A DNA stretch of 64,000 nt, from contig NZ_CP036164.1 in assembly GCF_004295485.1 (NCBI RefSeq), forward strand, positions 992,001-1,056,000, written 5' to 3'. Source of the DNA: Janibacter limosus (GTDB lineage: Bacteria; Actinomycetota; Actinomycetes; Actinomycetales; Dermatophilaceae). This document shows, in pieces, positions 1 to 10,942 of the stretch (position 1 is the stretch's first letter; each line of letters opens with the position of its first letter). The notes beneath the pieces were generated by a model. That model did not search any database, was not told the origin of the DNA, and saw nothing but the letters and a program-made list of their open reading frames with translations. Made by a program: the position numbers and the translations under genes.

Positions 1-510
1 TCCCTTCGCCTCGTCCTCGTGCAGGCGCTGTCCAAGGACGGCCGCGACGAGGACGCCGTCGAGGCGGCCACCGAGCTCGGCGTCGACGGGATCATCCCGT
101 GGCAGGCCGACCGCTCGATCGTGCGGTGGAAGGGCCCCAAGGCCGACAAGGGCCTGCGCAAGTGGGCCAACGTGATCGAGCGCGCCGCCAAGCAGTCCCG
201 GCGCGGTCGTTGGCCGGTCCTCGGCGAGCTCGAGTCGAGCTCGTCGCTCGCCGCACGGTGCGCGCAGGAGGGGGTCACCCCCTTCGTCCTGCACGAGGAC
301 GCGACCTCCCCGCTGGCCACGGCCGCGCTGCCGAGCGAAGGGGAGATCCTCCTCGTCGTCGGACCCGAAGGGGGCATCTCGCCCCAGGAGGTCGACCGCC
401 TGGTTGCCGCCGGGGCCGTCCCCGTGCGCCTCGGGACCGAGGTGCTGCGCGCCTCCACCGCCGGACCGGCGGCGATCGCCGTGCTGAGCGCCATGGGCCG
501 CTGGCGGTGA
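1..510 (+). CDS. rsmE: 16S rRNA m3U1498 methyltransferase RsmE, 3' part
   Basis: C-terminal 169 residues of RsmE, which methylates N3 of U1498 in 16S rRNA within the 30S subunit. The frame is open from base 1, so the start and the N-terminal PUA-like domain lie outside the window. What is visible is the SPOUT (trefoil-knot) half: the GPEGGIS motif near the middle and LGTEVLRASTA near the end, which form the SAM-binding knot in this family. A hairpin follows the stop directly. In actinobacteria rsmE usually sits between dnaJ/hrcA and phoH, matching the order here apart from the inserted three-gene cassette downstream. Confidence 0.93.
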   Translation, partial: SLRLVLVQALSKDGRDEDAVEAATELGVDGIIPWQADRSIVRWKGPKADKGLRKWANVIERAAKQSRRGRWPVLGELESSSSLAARCAQEGVTPFVLHEDATSPLATAALPSEGEILLVVGPEGGISPQEVDRLVAAGAVPVRLGTEVLRASTAGPAAIAVLSAMGRWR

Positions 511-535
511 GCCATGGGGGAGTGTTCCCCATGGC
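511..535 (+). terminator. Hairpin after rsmE
   Basis: GCCATGGGG (511-519) pairs perfectly with CCCCATGGC (527-535) around a 7-nt loop, starting on the base after the rsmE stop. There is no U-tract, as is common in high-GC actinobacteria. Confidence 0.55.
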
Positions 536-598
536 CGAGGACCGGCGCACTCACTAGCCTCGTGCCGTTGGCCAACGCGACGACCTGAAGGAGTTCCC

Positions 599-1636
599 GT
601 GGGGGAAATGCAGGAGGGGATGGACGTCGCTCGCGTGCGCTCCATCGCGGCCCAGGTGGCTTGCCTGGGCGACGACGTCGAGGCGGTGGCGAAGCAGGGG
701 AGGGGGCAGCTGGCCACCCTGAGCGCCGCTTGGGAGGGACCCGATCTCGAGACCTTCACGGGTCGCTGGGACGGACTGGAGCCCTCGATCCACCAGCTCT
801 CCGAGAACCTGCGGGAGTACAGCACGACGATGACGCGCAACGCTGACGACCAGGAGAAGGGGTCCGCTGGTGACGGTCGGGGCCCCGACGGACCTGGTGG
901 CCCCGGCGGACAGCGCGGTCCGGTCGAGGGCCCGAGCTTCATCGACCGGATCAAGAACCTGCTCGGGGGTGACCTCAAGGACGCGCTGAACGCGTTGAAG
1001 AAGGGCTTCGGTGCCGCCACGGGGCTGTGGGGCCTGGCCCGCTTCCTCGGGGGCAAGGGCAACTTCCTGCAGGACCTGAAGTTCCTGTCCAAGTACCTCG
1101 GCAAGAGTGAGGCGGTCAGGGCGCTCGGCCGCATCGGGCCGATGACGCTCGCCGAGGCGAAGGCAGCCGGGCTCGCGGGCTGGACTCACAAGCTCGGCTC
1201 CTTCGGCGGTCTCGTGCGTGGTGCCGGTGCCCTCATGGGCAAGGTGGCCGGCCCACTCGGCGTGGTCTTCGGCGGGATCGACATCTACGAGGGCATCAAG
1301 AACGGTGACTGGCTCACGGCCGTCAAGGGCGGGGCCGGGGTCGTCTCCGGTGCTGCCGTCACGGCCCTCGCCTTCGGCGGCGCCGCCCTGGCGGGCACGG
1401 CAGCGGCTCCCTTCATCCTCGGTGCCGCGGTCGTGGGCGGCGCCGTCTGGGCTGGCATCGAGATCTGGCAGAACCGCGAGGCCATCTGGAACGGCATGAA
1501 GACCGTCGGCTCATGGGTGGGCGACCGCGCCTCGGACGTCTACAACGGGGTCACGGACGCGGCATCGTCCGTCAAGGACACGGCAGGTAGCGTCATCAAG
1601 GGCATCGGCAAGGGACTCGGGAGCGTGTTCGGATGA
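599..1636 (+). CDS. WXG100-type protein with glycine-rich hydrophobic C-terminal region
   Basis: 345 aa. I chose the GTG at 599 because AAGGAG lies at 588-593. Residues 1-80 look like a WXG100 (ESAT-6-like) helical hairpin, with a W45-E-G47 turn between two amphipathic stretches. Residues 88-112 are a Gly/Pro/Asp linker. Residues 205-290 are rich in Gly and Ala and become strongly hydrophobic at 243-290, enough for two membrane hairpins. The tail (300-345) is amphipathic and ends in IGKGLGSVFG. WXG100 domains normally mark type VII (ESX-like) secretion substrates; no ESX core gene is in the window. The hydrophobic C-terminus would fit a membrane-active effector, but that is inference. The stop overlaps the next gene by 4 nt. 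Confidence 0.75.
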   Translation: MGEMQEGMDVARVRSIAAQVACLGDDVEAVAKQGRGQLATLSAAWEGPDLETFTGRWDGLEPSIHQLSENLREYSTTMTRNADDQEKGSAGDGRGPDGPGGPGGQRGPVEGPSFIDRIKNLLGGDLKDALNALKKGFGAATGLWGLARFLGGKGNFLQDLKFLSKYLGKSEAVRALGRIGPMTLAEAKAAGLAGWTHKLGSFGGLVRGAGALMGKVAGPLGVVFGGIDIYEGIKNGDWLTAVKGGAGVVSGAAVTALAFGGAALAGTAAAPFILGAAVVGGAVWAGIEIWQNREAIWNGMKTVGSWVGDRASDVYNGVTDAASSVKDTAGSVIKGIGKGLGSVFG

Positions 1637-2460
1637 GCGTGGAGACGACTGCAGCGGAGCGGGACACCCCGCACGAGCCCAGCCTGGCGGACTCGCCGAC
1701 GGCCCGCGAGGCGGTGGACCGAGTGCTCGCCGAGCTCGAGGCGACCCAGGAGCCCTTCCTCCAGCTCGTGACCCTGACCGACGAGGAGCTCGTGGCCTTG
1801 AGCGACGACCCCGAGGACGCCACCCCCTTCGGTGAGTGGTACTCGGGGCTGACGGTGGAGCAGCAGGAGCTGGCCCAGACCGCAGCCCTGCGCACGCAGA
1901 CCGCCAACGACCGGTTCCTGCTCACGCGTGAGGACGAGGAGGCCGACGCCGTGCCGCTCGTGTCGCCGGAGGTGCTCGCGGTGCTGCGGCTGAAGAGGAC
2001 CGGCACCATGACGCTCAACGCGACCCGAGTCATGCAGGACGACATCGCCTGGCTCATCCACCGTCGTGCTGGCGACGTCTGGCTGCGCGAGCTGGTCACC
2101 CGGCAGGGCTACCACTCCTTCGCCCTGCTCAAGCCTGAGACGGACGAGGCGGAGACCACCCTCGCTTGGGCGGGCGTGCGGCCCGACGCCCCTGCAGCCG
2201 ATGACGTGCGTGCCGCGGTCGCGCTCGACGAGGTCACCGACCCGACGAAGCTGCCCTTCCTCGAGCAGACCACGGCGATGACGACCTTCGTGCGCCTGCA
2301 CCCCGAGGGGTCGGGGACCGAGGGGGACATCCTCATGACGCACGTGCGCAACGACGGCTCGGTCTTCGTCGGTGGGCGAGACGGCGCCCGTGTGCGCTAC
2401 AGCGGGATCTCGGCCGGTGACCTGGCCGAGGACTTCCGCGCCTGGCGGAGCCGCTGGTGA
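1633..2460 (+). CDS. Hypothetical protein, second gene of the WXG100 cassette
   Basis: 275 aa, starting inside the stop of the WXG100 gene (ATGA, 1633-1636), so the two are translationally coupled. No signal peptide or membrane segment is seen. It is acidic in the first half and ends in a beta-rich stretch (SVFVGGRDGARVRYSG) and a basic tail. Size, coupling to a WXG100 gene and a soluble alpha/beta look are compatible with an EspG-like cytosolic chaperone of type VII substrates, but I see no diagnostic motif and offer this only as a hypothesis. The stop overlaps the third gene by 4 nt (GTGA). Confidence 0.7.
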   Translation: MSVETTAAERDTPHEPSLADSPTAREAVDRVLAELEATQEPFLQLVTLTDEELVALSDDPEDATPFGEWYSGLTVEQQELAQTAALRTQTANDRFLLTREDEEADAVPLVSPEVLAVLRLKRTGTMTLNATRVMQDDIAWLIHRRAGDVWLRELVTRQGYHSFALLKPETDEAETTLAWAGVRPDAPAADDVRAAVALDEVTDPTKLPFLEQTTAMTTFVRLHPEGSGTEGDILMTHVRNDGSVFVGGRDGARVRYSGISAGDLAEDFRAWRSRW

Positions 2461-3164
2461 GTGGGCTCGTGCGGGACGACGGGTCGGGTCGCATCCACGC
2501 CGAGCTGGCGCAGCTGGCCCGCTGGAGCCAGCAGGACGCCGGCCGGGTCGTTGCGACCTTCACGCCCAACCCGCCCTGGTACCTCACGCTCCCGTGGCTC
2601 GTCATCGGACTGATGCTGCTCGTGGGCGCGTACCCGCTCAACCCCAAGTTCTTCCCGGTCTCGGCAGCGATCATTCTCGCGATCTTCGGGGGCACAGCGC
2701 TGCTGGCCTGGCTGTGGGCGCGCTCGCAGAAGACCCGTGTTGCCGAGCGCGCGCTGCTCCTCGGTCCGAGGCGACGGGTCATCCCCTTCGCCACCATCGA
2801 CCCGGGCAGGGTCGCCATCTCGACCCGGGTGCGCAACCTGGGTCGCCACTTCCACTCGGGTGGCACCCGCATCCTGCAGAGCCAGGGACCGGTGGCCGTG
2901 GTCAACGCCCTCAACCCCGACCCCGGGGCGAGCAGCCCACACCTGCCGCCCTCGAGCGTGCCGAGCCCCTTCTGTGAGTGGGGGCTGTCCGGGGACCCCA
3001 TCGAGGTCCTCACGGCCGTCGAGTCGGCGATGGTGCATGCAGGGTTCCCGGCGCAGGGCATGACCCAGCGCGCGCAGGAGCGCACCTTCACCCCTGCCTC
3101 GTCGCACCCCCCGCAGGACCTGCTCGTCCAGCGTCGCGCGCTGGACCCGCCCCTCGCGGACTGA
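2457..3164 (+). CDS. Hypothetical membrane protein, third gene of the WXG100 cassette
   Basis: 235 aa, starting at GTG 2457 within the preceding stop. Residues 42-60 (WYLTLPWLVIGLMLLVGAY) and about 68-88 form two membrane helices separated by a short loop, followed by a cytosolic-looking region of about 145 residues that begins with a basic stretch (LLLGPRRRVIPF). I recognise no family. Being membrane-anchored and the last gene of a coupled cassette, it could protect the cell from, or help export, the WXG100 protein, but nothing in the sequence proves that. Transcription probably ends before the phoH promoter, whose TAGACT -10 is at 3204-3209. Confidence 0.7.
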   Translation: MSGLVRDDGSGRIHAELAQLARWSQQDAGRVVATFTPNPPWYLTLPWLVIGLMLLVGAYPLNPKFFPVSAAIILAIFGGTALLAWLWARSQKTRVAERALLLGPRRRVIPFATIDPGRVAISTRVRNLGRHFHSGGTRILQSQGPVAVVNALNPDPGASSPHLPPSSVPSPFCEWGLSGDPIEVLTAVESAMVHAGFPAQGMTQRAQERTFTPASSHPPQDLLVQRRALDPPLAD

Positions 3165-3218
3165 GAGATGGTCACCGACCCGGTCATCGGCCTGCCGCAC
3201 GCATAGACTGGCGCCACG

Positions 3219-4271
3219 ATGCCTCGATCAGACCAACCAGACCTGCGCGCCCTCGACGCCATCCCCGACGACCCGCGTGCCGCCCCCCCGGGTGCCTCGG
3301 CCAGCGTCCAGCAGACCATCGTCATGCCGGACAACGTGCCCATGGTCGGTCTCCTCGGAGCGACCGACGAGCTGCTGCGCACGATGGAGCGCGCCTTCCC
3401 CAAGACCGAGATCCTCGTGCGGGGCAACGAGTTCCGGCTCAACGGCCCGAGCAACGACCTCGAGGTGATCGACCGTCTCCTCGATGAGCTGACGGAGATC
3501 GTCGAGGCCGGCCAGCCGCTCAACAAGGACGCCGTCGAGCGCTCGATCACCATGCTGCGCGGCCAGACCCGCGAGCGGCCCGCCGACGTGCTGACGATGA
3601 ACATCGTGTCCAACCGGGGGCGCACCATCCGCCCCAAGACGCTCGGGCAGAAGCACTACGTCGACGCGATCGGCGACAACACGGTGATCTTCGGCATCGG
3701 CCCGGCCGGTACCGGCAAGACCTACCTGGCGATGGCCAAGGCGGTCGCCGCGCTGCAGGCCAAGCAGGTCAACCGGATCATCCTCACCCGCCCGGCCGTC
3801 GAGGCGGGGGAAAAGCTGGGCTTCCTGCCCGGCACCCTGGGCGACAAGATCGACCCGTACCTGCGTCCGCTCTACGACGCGCTGCACGACATGATCGACC
3901 CCGAGACGATCCCGCGGCTCATGGCGGCCGGCACGATCGAGGTCGCGCCGCTGGCCTTCATGCGCGGCCGGACGCTCAACGACTCCTTCATCATCCTCGA
4001 CGAGGCGCAGAACACCTCGCCCGAGCAGATGAAGATGTTCCTCACCCGCCTCGGCTTCGGCTCCAAGATGGTCGTCACCGGTGACACCAGCCAGGTCGAC
4101 CTGCCCTCGGGCACGGAGTCGGGGCTGAAGGTCGTCCAGCGCATCCTCGCCGACGTCGACGACGTGCACTTCGCCCACCTCGAGGCCTCCGACGTCGTGC
4201 GACACCGCCTGGTGCAGCAGATCGTCGGCGCCTACGACCGCTACGACGCGACCAAGGGGGAGCGCCGATGA
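3219..4271 (+). CDS. phoH: PhoH family ATPase
   Basis: 350 aa cytosolic P-loop ATPase of the PhoH (PhoL) family, linked to RNA metabolism and almost always next to ybeY. Residues 50-100 form a small KH-like N-terminal region. The Walker A motif GPAGTGKT is at 161-168, and the Walker B-like FIILDEAQN lies further on. It ends with a conserved [11 protein letters not shown] region. A TAGACT -10 lies 9 nt before the ATG, so the mRNA has a very short or no leader and there is no Shine-Dalgarno sequence. The stop overlaps ybeY by 4 nt, the usual phoH-ybeY coupling. Confidence 0.95.
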   Translation: MPRSDQPDLRALDAIPDDPRAAPPGASASVQQTIVMPDNVPMVGLLGATDELLRTMERAFPKTEILVRGNEFRLNGPSNDLEVIDRLLDELTEIVEAGQPLNKDAVERSITMLRGQTRERPADVLTMNIVSNRGRTIRPKTLGQKHYVDAIGDNTVIFGIGPAGTGKTYLAMAKAVAALQAKQVNRIILTRPAVEAGEKLGFLPGTLGDKIDPYLRPLYDALHDMIDPETIPRLMAAGTIEVAPLAFMRGRTLNDSFIILDEAQNTSPEQMKMFLTRLGFGSKMVVTGDTSQVDLPSGTESGLKVVQRILADVDDVHFAHLEASDVVRHRLVQQIVGAYDRYDATKGERR

Positions 4272-4738
4272 GCATCGACGTGCTCAACGAGACCGACCAC
4301 GAGGTCGCGGAGGTCGAGTTCGTCGAGCTCAGCCGCTACGTCCTCGACGAGATGCGGGTGCACCCGCAGGCCGAGCTGTGCATCCGCTTCGTCGACGAAC
4401 CGACGATGACCGTCCTGCACGAGCAGTGGATGGACCTGGCCGGACCCACCGATGTCATGAGCTTCCCCATGGACGAGCTGCGACCGGGGCGCGAGGGCGA
4501 GACCTCCCTCGAGGGTGTCCTCGGCGACATCGTCGTCTGCCCCTCGATCGCCGAGCAGCAGGCCGTCACCGCCGGCCATGCCGCCATCGAGGAGATGCTG
4601 CTGCTGACGACCCACGGGATCCTGCACCTCCTCGGCTACGACCACGCCGAGCCCGACGAGGAGAAGGAGATGTTCGAGCTGCAGCGCCAGCTCCTCCTGA
4701 CCTTCCTGGCCGGCCGTGGGAGGGAGACCTCCGGGTGA
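4268..4738 (+). CDS. ybeY: Endoribonuclease YbeY (16S rRNA maturation)
   Basis: 156 aa metal-dependent RNase involved in 3'-end maturation of 16S rRNA and ribosome quality control. The zinc ligands H116, H120 and H126 form the family motif in [11 protein letters not shown]. An N-terminal acidic region precedes the alpha/beta core with the SFPMDE segment. ATG at 4268 lies in the phoH stop (ATGA). The stop TGA (4736-4738) shares one base with the ATG of the next gene, so the three genes are coupled. Confidence 0.96.
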   Translation: MSIDVLNETDHEVAEVEFVELSRYVLDEMRVHPQAELCIRFVDEPTMTVLHEQWMDLAGPTDVMSFPMDELRPGREGETSLEGVLGDIVVCPSIAEQQAVTAGHAAIEEMLLLTTHGILHLLGYDHAEPDEEKEMFELQRQLLLTFLAGRGRETSG

Positions 4739-6030
4739 TGACCCTGATCATCGGCGCGGTCGTCTCGATCGTCGTCGCCTTCGTCCTCACCCTCGTGGAC
4801 GCAGCGATCGGGTCCACCTCCCGCGTCGCGGCGGAGCAGGCCGACAGCGAGGGGCGAAGGGGGGCACCCGCCCTCCGCAAGATCCTCGCCGACAGCGCCG
4901 GGCCGATCTCCGTCCTCGCCTTCCTGCGGGCCATCGCCGAGGCGAGCGCCGCGGTACTCATCACCCTCGTCGTCGTCGAGGAGGTCGAGCGCACCTGGCT
5001 GGCGCTGATCGTCTCGGCAGCGATCATGGTCGTCGTCACCTTCGTCCTCGTCGGCGTCTCGCCCCGGACCCTCGGGCAGCAGCACAGCACGCGGATCGCC
5101 CTGGCAGGGGCTCCCGTCGTCATCGGGTTGCGGCGCGTGCTCGGACCCGTCGCGCGACTGCTCGTCTCCTTCGGCAATGCCGTGACACCCGGTGGCGGGT
5201 ACCGCGACGGGCCCTTCCGCTCCGAGGCGGAGCTGCGCGACCTGCTCGACCTGGCGGGGGAGTCCTCGATCATCGAGGACGAGGAGCGCGACATGCTGCA
5301 CTCCGTCTTCGAGCTTGGGGACACGATGGCCAGCGAGGTGATGGTCCCGCGCACCGACATGATCACCATCGAGTCCGACAAGCCGGCCCGCAAGGGGCTC
5401 AACCTCTTCATCCGCTCCGGGTTCTCCCGGGTCCCGGTCGTCGGTGAGTCCAGCGACGACATCGTCGGCCTGCTCTACCTCAAGGACGTCGTGCGGCGGC
5501 TCATCGCCGACGACGATGCTCGCGACCTGCCGGTCTCGACCATGATGCGGCCGGCCCCCTTCGTCCCCGAGAGCAAGCCGGTCGATGCGCTGCTGCGCGA
5601 GATGCAGCGCGACCAGACGCACGCCGCGATCGTCGTCGACGAGTACGGCGGTACCGCGGGGCTGGTGACGATCGAGGACATCCTCGAGGAGATCGTCGGT
5701 GAGATCACCGACGAGTACGACCGTGAGGGGCCCGGGGTGCAGGACCTTGGCAGCGGCCGCTTCCGGGTCCCGGCCGGGATGCACATCGACGACCTCGGCG
5801 AGCTCTACGGCGTGGAGCTCGACGACGAGGAGGTCGACACGGTCGGGGGCCTGATCGGCAAGGTCACCGGTCGCGTGCCGATCGTCGGCGCCCGGTGCAT
5901 GGTGGGTGGCCTGTCCCTCACTGCTGAGAAGATGTCCGGACGACAACACCGCATCGCCACCGTCATCGTCGAGCAGGTCTCCACGGAGTCGACGCAGGAC
6001 GGGCGCGAGCACGAGGAGATCGGGGCATGA
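4738..6030 (+). CDS. CNNM/CorC-type hemolysin family membrane protein
   Basis: 430 aa starting at ATG 4738, which shares one base with the ybeY stop; a GTG one codon upstream is the alternative. The N-terminal 150 residues hold the DUF21/CNNM transmembrane domain (helices beginning at [15 protein letters not shown]). Two CBS domains follow around 195-320 (contains VMVPRTDM, a typical entry motif) and a CorC/HlyC C-terminal domain around 335-415. Family members are proposed Mg2+/Co2+ exporters or regulators. The ybeY-corC-era order is conserved in many bacteria; the stop overlaps era by 4 nt. Confidence 0.93.
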   Translation: MTLIIGAVVSIVVAFVLTLVDAAIGSTSRVAAEQADSEGRRGAPALRKILADSAGPISVLAFLRAIAEASAAVLITLVVVEEVERTWLALIVSAAIMVVVTFVLVGVSPRTLGQQHSTRIALAGAPVVIGLRRVLGPVARLLVSFGNAVTPGGGYRDGPFRSEAELRDLLDLAGESSIIEDEERDMLHSVFELGDTMASEVMVPRTDMITIESDKPARKGLNLFIRSGFSRVPVVGESSDDIVGLLYLKDVVRRLIADDDARDLPVSTMMRPAPFVPESKPVDALLREMQRDQTHAAIVVDEYGGTAGLVTIEDILEEIVGEITDEYDREGPGVQDLGSGRFRVPAGMHIDDLGELYGVELDDEEVDTVGGLIGKVTGRVPIVGARCMVGGLSLTAEKMSGRQHRIATVIVEQVSTESTQDGREHEEIGA

Positions 6031-6962
6031 CCGTGGACCAGCCGGACGCGACCCAGTGGCACGCAGGATTTGCCTGCCTGGTCGGACGCCCCAACGCGGG
6101 CAAGTCGACCCTGACCAATGCCCTCGTCGGCGACAAGGTGGCCATCACCTCGAGCAAGCCGCAGACGACGCGGCACACCATCCGCGGCATCGTCACCCGG
6201 GACCACCAGCAGCTGATCCTCGTCGACACCCCGGGTCTGCACCGACCGCGCACCCTGCTCGGTGAGCGTCTCAACGACCTGGTCCGCGAGACCCTGCTCG
6301 AGGTCGACGTCATCGGCTTCTGCCTGCCCGCCGACCAGAAGGTCGGGCCCGGTGACACCTACATCGCCCGGGACCTGGCCGAGCTGCAGCGGGCCAAGCG
6401 CGTACCGGTGGTGGCCATCGCCACCAAGAGCGACAAGGTCGACCGCGAGCGGCTGGCCGAGCACCTCATCGCCATCGACCAGCTGGGTGACTGGGCCGCG
6501 ATCATCCCGTGCTCCGCCGTGCGCGGCGACCAGGTCGAGGAGCTCTTCGGGGTGCTCGTCGAGCACCTGCCCACCTCGCCGGCGGCGCTGTACCCCGAGG
6601 GTCAGCTCAGCGACGAGGACGACGACAAGATGATCGCCGAGCTCGTGCGCGAGGCGGCCCTCGAGGGTGTGCGCGACGAGCTCCCGCACAGCCTGGCCGT
6701 GGTCGTCGAGGAGATCGTGCCGCGCGAGGGCCGACCGGACGACGACCCGATGCTCGACGTGCGGGTCAACGTCTTCGTCGAGCGCGACAGCCAGAAGGCG
6801 ATCATCATCGGTCGGGGCGGCTCACGCCTGCGTGAGGTGGGGACGACGGCCCGGGTCGGCATCGAAAAGCTGCTGGGTAGCAAGGTCTTCCTCGACCTGC
6901 ACGTCAAGGTCGCCAAGGACTGGCAGCGGGACCCCAAGCAGCTGCAGCGACTGGGCTTCTGA
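6027..6962 (+). CDS. era: GTPase Era
   Basis: 311 aa Ras-like GTPase that binds 16S rRNA during 30S assembly. G1 is GRPNAGKST (residues 20-28), G3 is DTPGLHRP, and G4 reads TKSD. The C-terminal 90 residues form the KH RNA-binding domain with the IIIGRGGS loop. The ATG overlaps the preceding stop (ATGA), making it the last gene of the phoH-ybeY-corC-era unit. The following 175 nt hold no gene that I can see. Confidence 0.97.
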   Translation: MTVDQPDATQWHAGFACLVGRPNAGKSTLTNALVGDKVAITSSKPQTTRHTIRGIVTRDHQQLILVDTPGLHRPRTLLGERLNDLVRETLLEVDVIGFCLPADQKVGPGDTYIARDLAELQRAKRVPVVAIATKSDKVDRERLAEHLIAIDQLGDWAAIIPCSAVRGDQVEELFGVLVEHLPTSPAALYPEGQLSDEDDDKMIAELVREAALEGVRDELPHSLAVVVEEIVPREGRPDDDPMLDVRVNVFVERDSQKAIIIGRGGSRLREVGTTARVGIEKLLGSKVFLDLHVKVAKDWQRDPKQLQRLGF

Positions 6963-7137
6963 GGTCACGAGTCGGTTACGGGCATTTGGGTCAGGCCCGC
7001 TGGGTGGTTCAGAGTGGCTGGTTGGGCAGCATGCTGCCACTACCGCCACTACTGACAAACGACGACTGATACTCGCAACGACTCAAACTTGGGAGGAGCG
7101 GCCCGGACGAGCTCCTTGCGCCCGGGCGTGACCCGAC

Positions 7138-10060
<2,923 letters not shown>

Positions 10061-10077
10061 GCAGCACCCACCCACGT

Positions 10078-10118
10078 CGAAGGGGGTCGCTCACCGTGAT
10101 GGTGAGCGACCCCCTTCG
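10078..10118 (+). terminator. asd terminator hairpin (copy 1 of a duplicated element)
   Basis: An 18-bp perfect stem (10078-10095 with 10101-10118) around the loop GTGAT. The 49 bases 10071-10119 recur with one mismatch at 11839-11887, on the far side of the toxin-antitoxin pair. Confidence 0.8.
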
Positions 10119-10140
10119 CTGCGTGGCTGAACTGCCAGAC

Positions 10141-10173
10141 GAGTGTTGCATATGTGCAACGCTCGTCTACACT
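10141..10173 (+). promoter_or_regulatory. Promoter and palindromic operator of the AbiE-like module
   Basis: TTGCAT (10146-10151) and TACACT (10168-10173) are spaced by 16 nt and placed 7 nt before the ATG, giving a leaderless transcript. An inverted repeat, GAGTGTTGCA/TGCAACGCTC around TATG (10141-10164, one mismatch), covers the -35. This is the geometry expected for autorepression by the HTH antitoxin encoded just downstream. Confidence 0.65.
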
Positions 10174-10180
10174 GAATTTC

Positions 10181-10942
10181 ATGAACCTTGCGGAGCGCAT
10201 TGCGACCCTGCGCCGAGCCAACGAGCTGAGCGCTCGTCAGCTCGCAGCGCTGGTGGACGTCGCTCCCACAACAGTCACCCGGATCGAGGCCGGTCAGGTC
10301 AGTCCGTCCTTCGACTTGGCGCAGGAGATCCTGGCTGTCCTTGGAGAGCCGATCGGCTTCATCGGCGCGGCTGACGTGGACGCGCTGGCAGCTGCGCGGT
10401 GGGCGTTTGACCCGGAGCTGGCCGTCGCCGAGTCGCGGGGCGTCGACCTGTGGCGGCAGCGGTGGTCGCGGATCGGCCTGCTTGATGCTGCCGGGCGAGT
10501 CGTGCCGGGACGAGAGGCGGACCTGCTCTTTCGTGCTGGACGAGTCGCTCGACTCACGCGTCGCCCCGGTTCTGTCGACTTTGCGGCGGGCCCGAGTGCA
10601 GTCGACATCGCCGGTGCGCTCAAGGTGTCGGGGGTCGATTACGCACTGACGGGTGATGCTGGTGCAAACCTCTACCGCTCCAGCGCAGGAGAGACGTGGC
10701 CCGTGCTCTACGTGGAGGACGTCGCCCGGGCGGCCAGCGCGGCAGGGCTCGTCCGCAAGGGGCCCGGCACCTTCGGGCTGCGAGTCACGCTGATCCCCTT
10801 CGACGGGATCAGTGAGCTCGGCCGGACACGCATCGACGGCATCACCGTGGCGTCTCGTGATCAGGTCATCATCGACGCCTACGGCGGCATCGACCGGATG
10901 GCTGAGCAAGCCGACATCCTGTTGGGACGACGGTTGGCATGA
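10181..10942 (+). CDS. XRE-HTH protein with AbiEi-like C-terminal region, putative antitoxin
   Basis: 253 aa. I take ATG 10181 because promoter elements end 7 nt before it; an upstream GTG-type start at 10154 would lie inside the promoter. Residues 1-60 form a Cro/C1-type helix-turn-helix (LSARQLAALVDVAPTTVTRIE). The rest resembles the AbiEi antitoxin core: YALTGDAGANLYR, then IDGITVASRDQVIIDAYGG near the end. The downstream gene is AbiEii-like, and the stop overlaps it by 4 nt, as in type IV AbiE systems. The likely role is repression of its own operator and counteraction of the nucleotidyltransferase toxin. Codon use is less GC-rich than in the flanking genes, suggesting acquisition. Assignment to AbiE is by motif and context, not by a search. 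Confidence 0.75.
   Translation: MNLAERIATLRRANELSARQLAALVDVAPTTVTRIEAGQVSPSFDLAQEILAVLGEPIGFIGAADVDALAAARWAFDPELAVAESRGVDLWRQRWSRIGLLDAAGRVVPGREADLLFRAGRVARLTRRPGSVDFAAGPSAVDIAGALKVSGVDYALTGDAGANLYRSSAGETWPVLYVEDVARAASAAGLVRKGPGTFGLRVTLIPFDGISELGRTRIDGITVASRDQVIIDAYGGIDRMAEQADILLGRRLA

Noticed and set aside
4378..4737. N-terminal extension of the CNNM/CorC gene by 120 codons
   Set aside because: It would overlap ybeY in another frame; the extension is Arg/Pro-rich noise, and ATG 4738 starts exactly at the first membrane helix.
7025..7038. 14-bp palindrome GGCAGCATGCTGCC as operator of the BCCT gene
   Set aside because: It is perfect but short, and I cannot place a promoter around it; GATACT at 7068 lacks a partner -35, so the claim is too weak.
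7091..7098. GGGAGGAG as ribosome-binding site of the BCCT gene
   Set aside because: It is 39 nt from the only possible start, and no ATG/GTG/TTG in a useful frame lies at normal distance.
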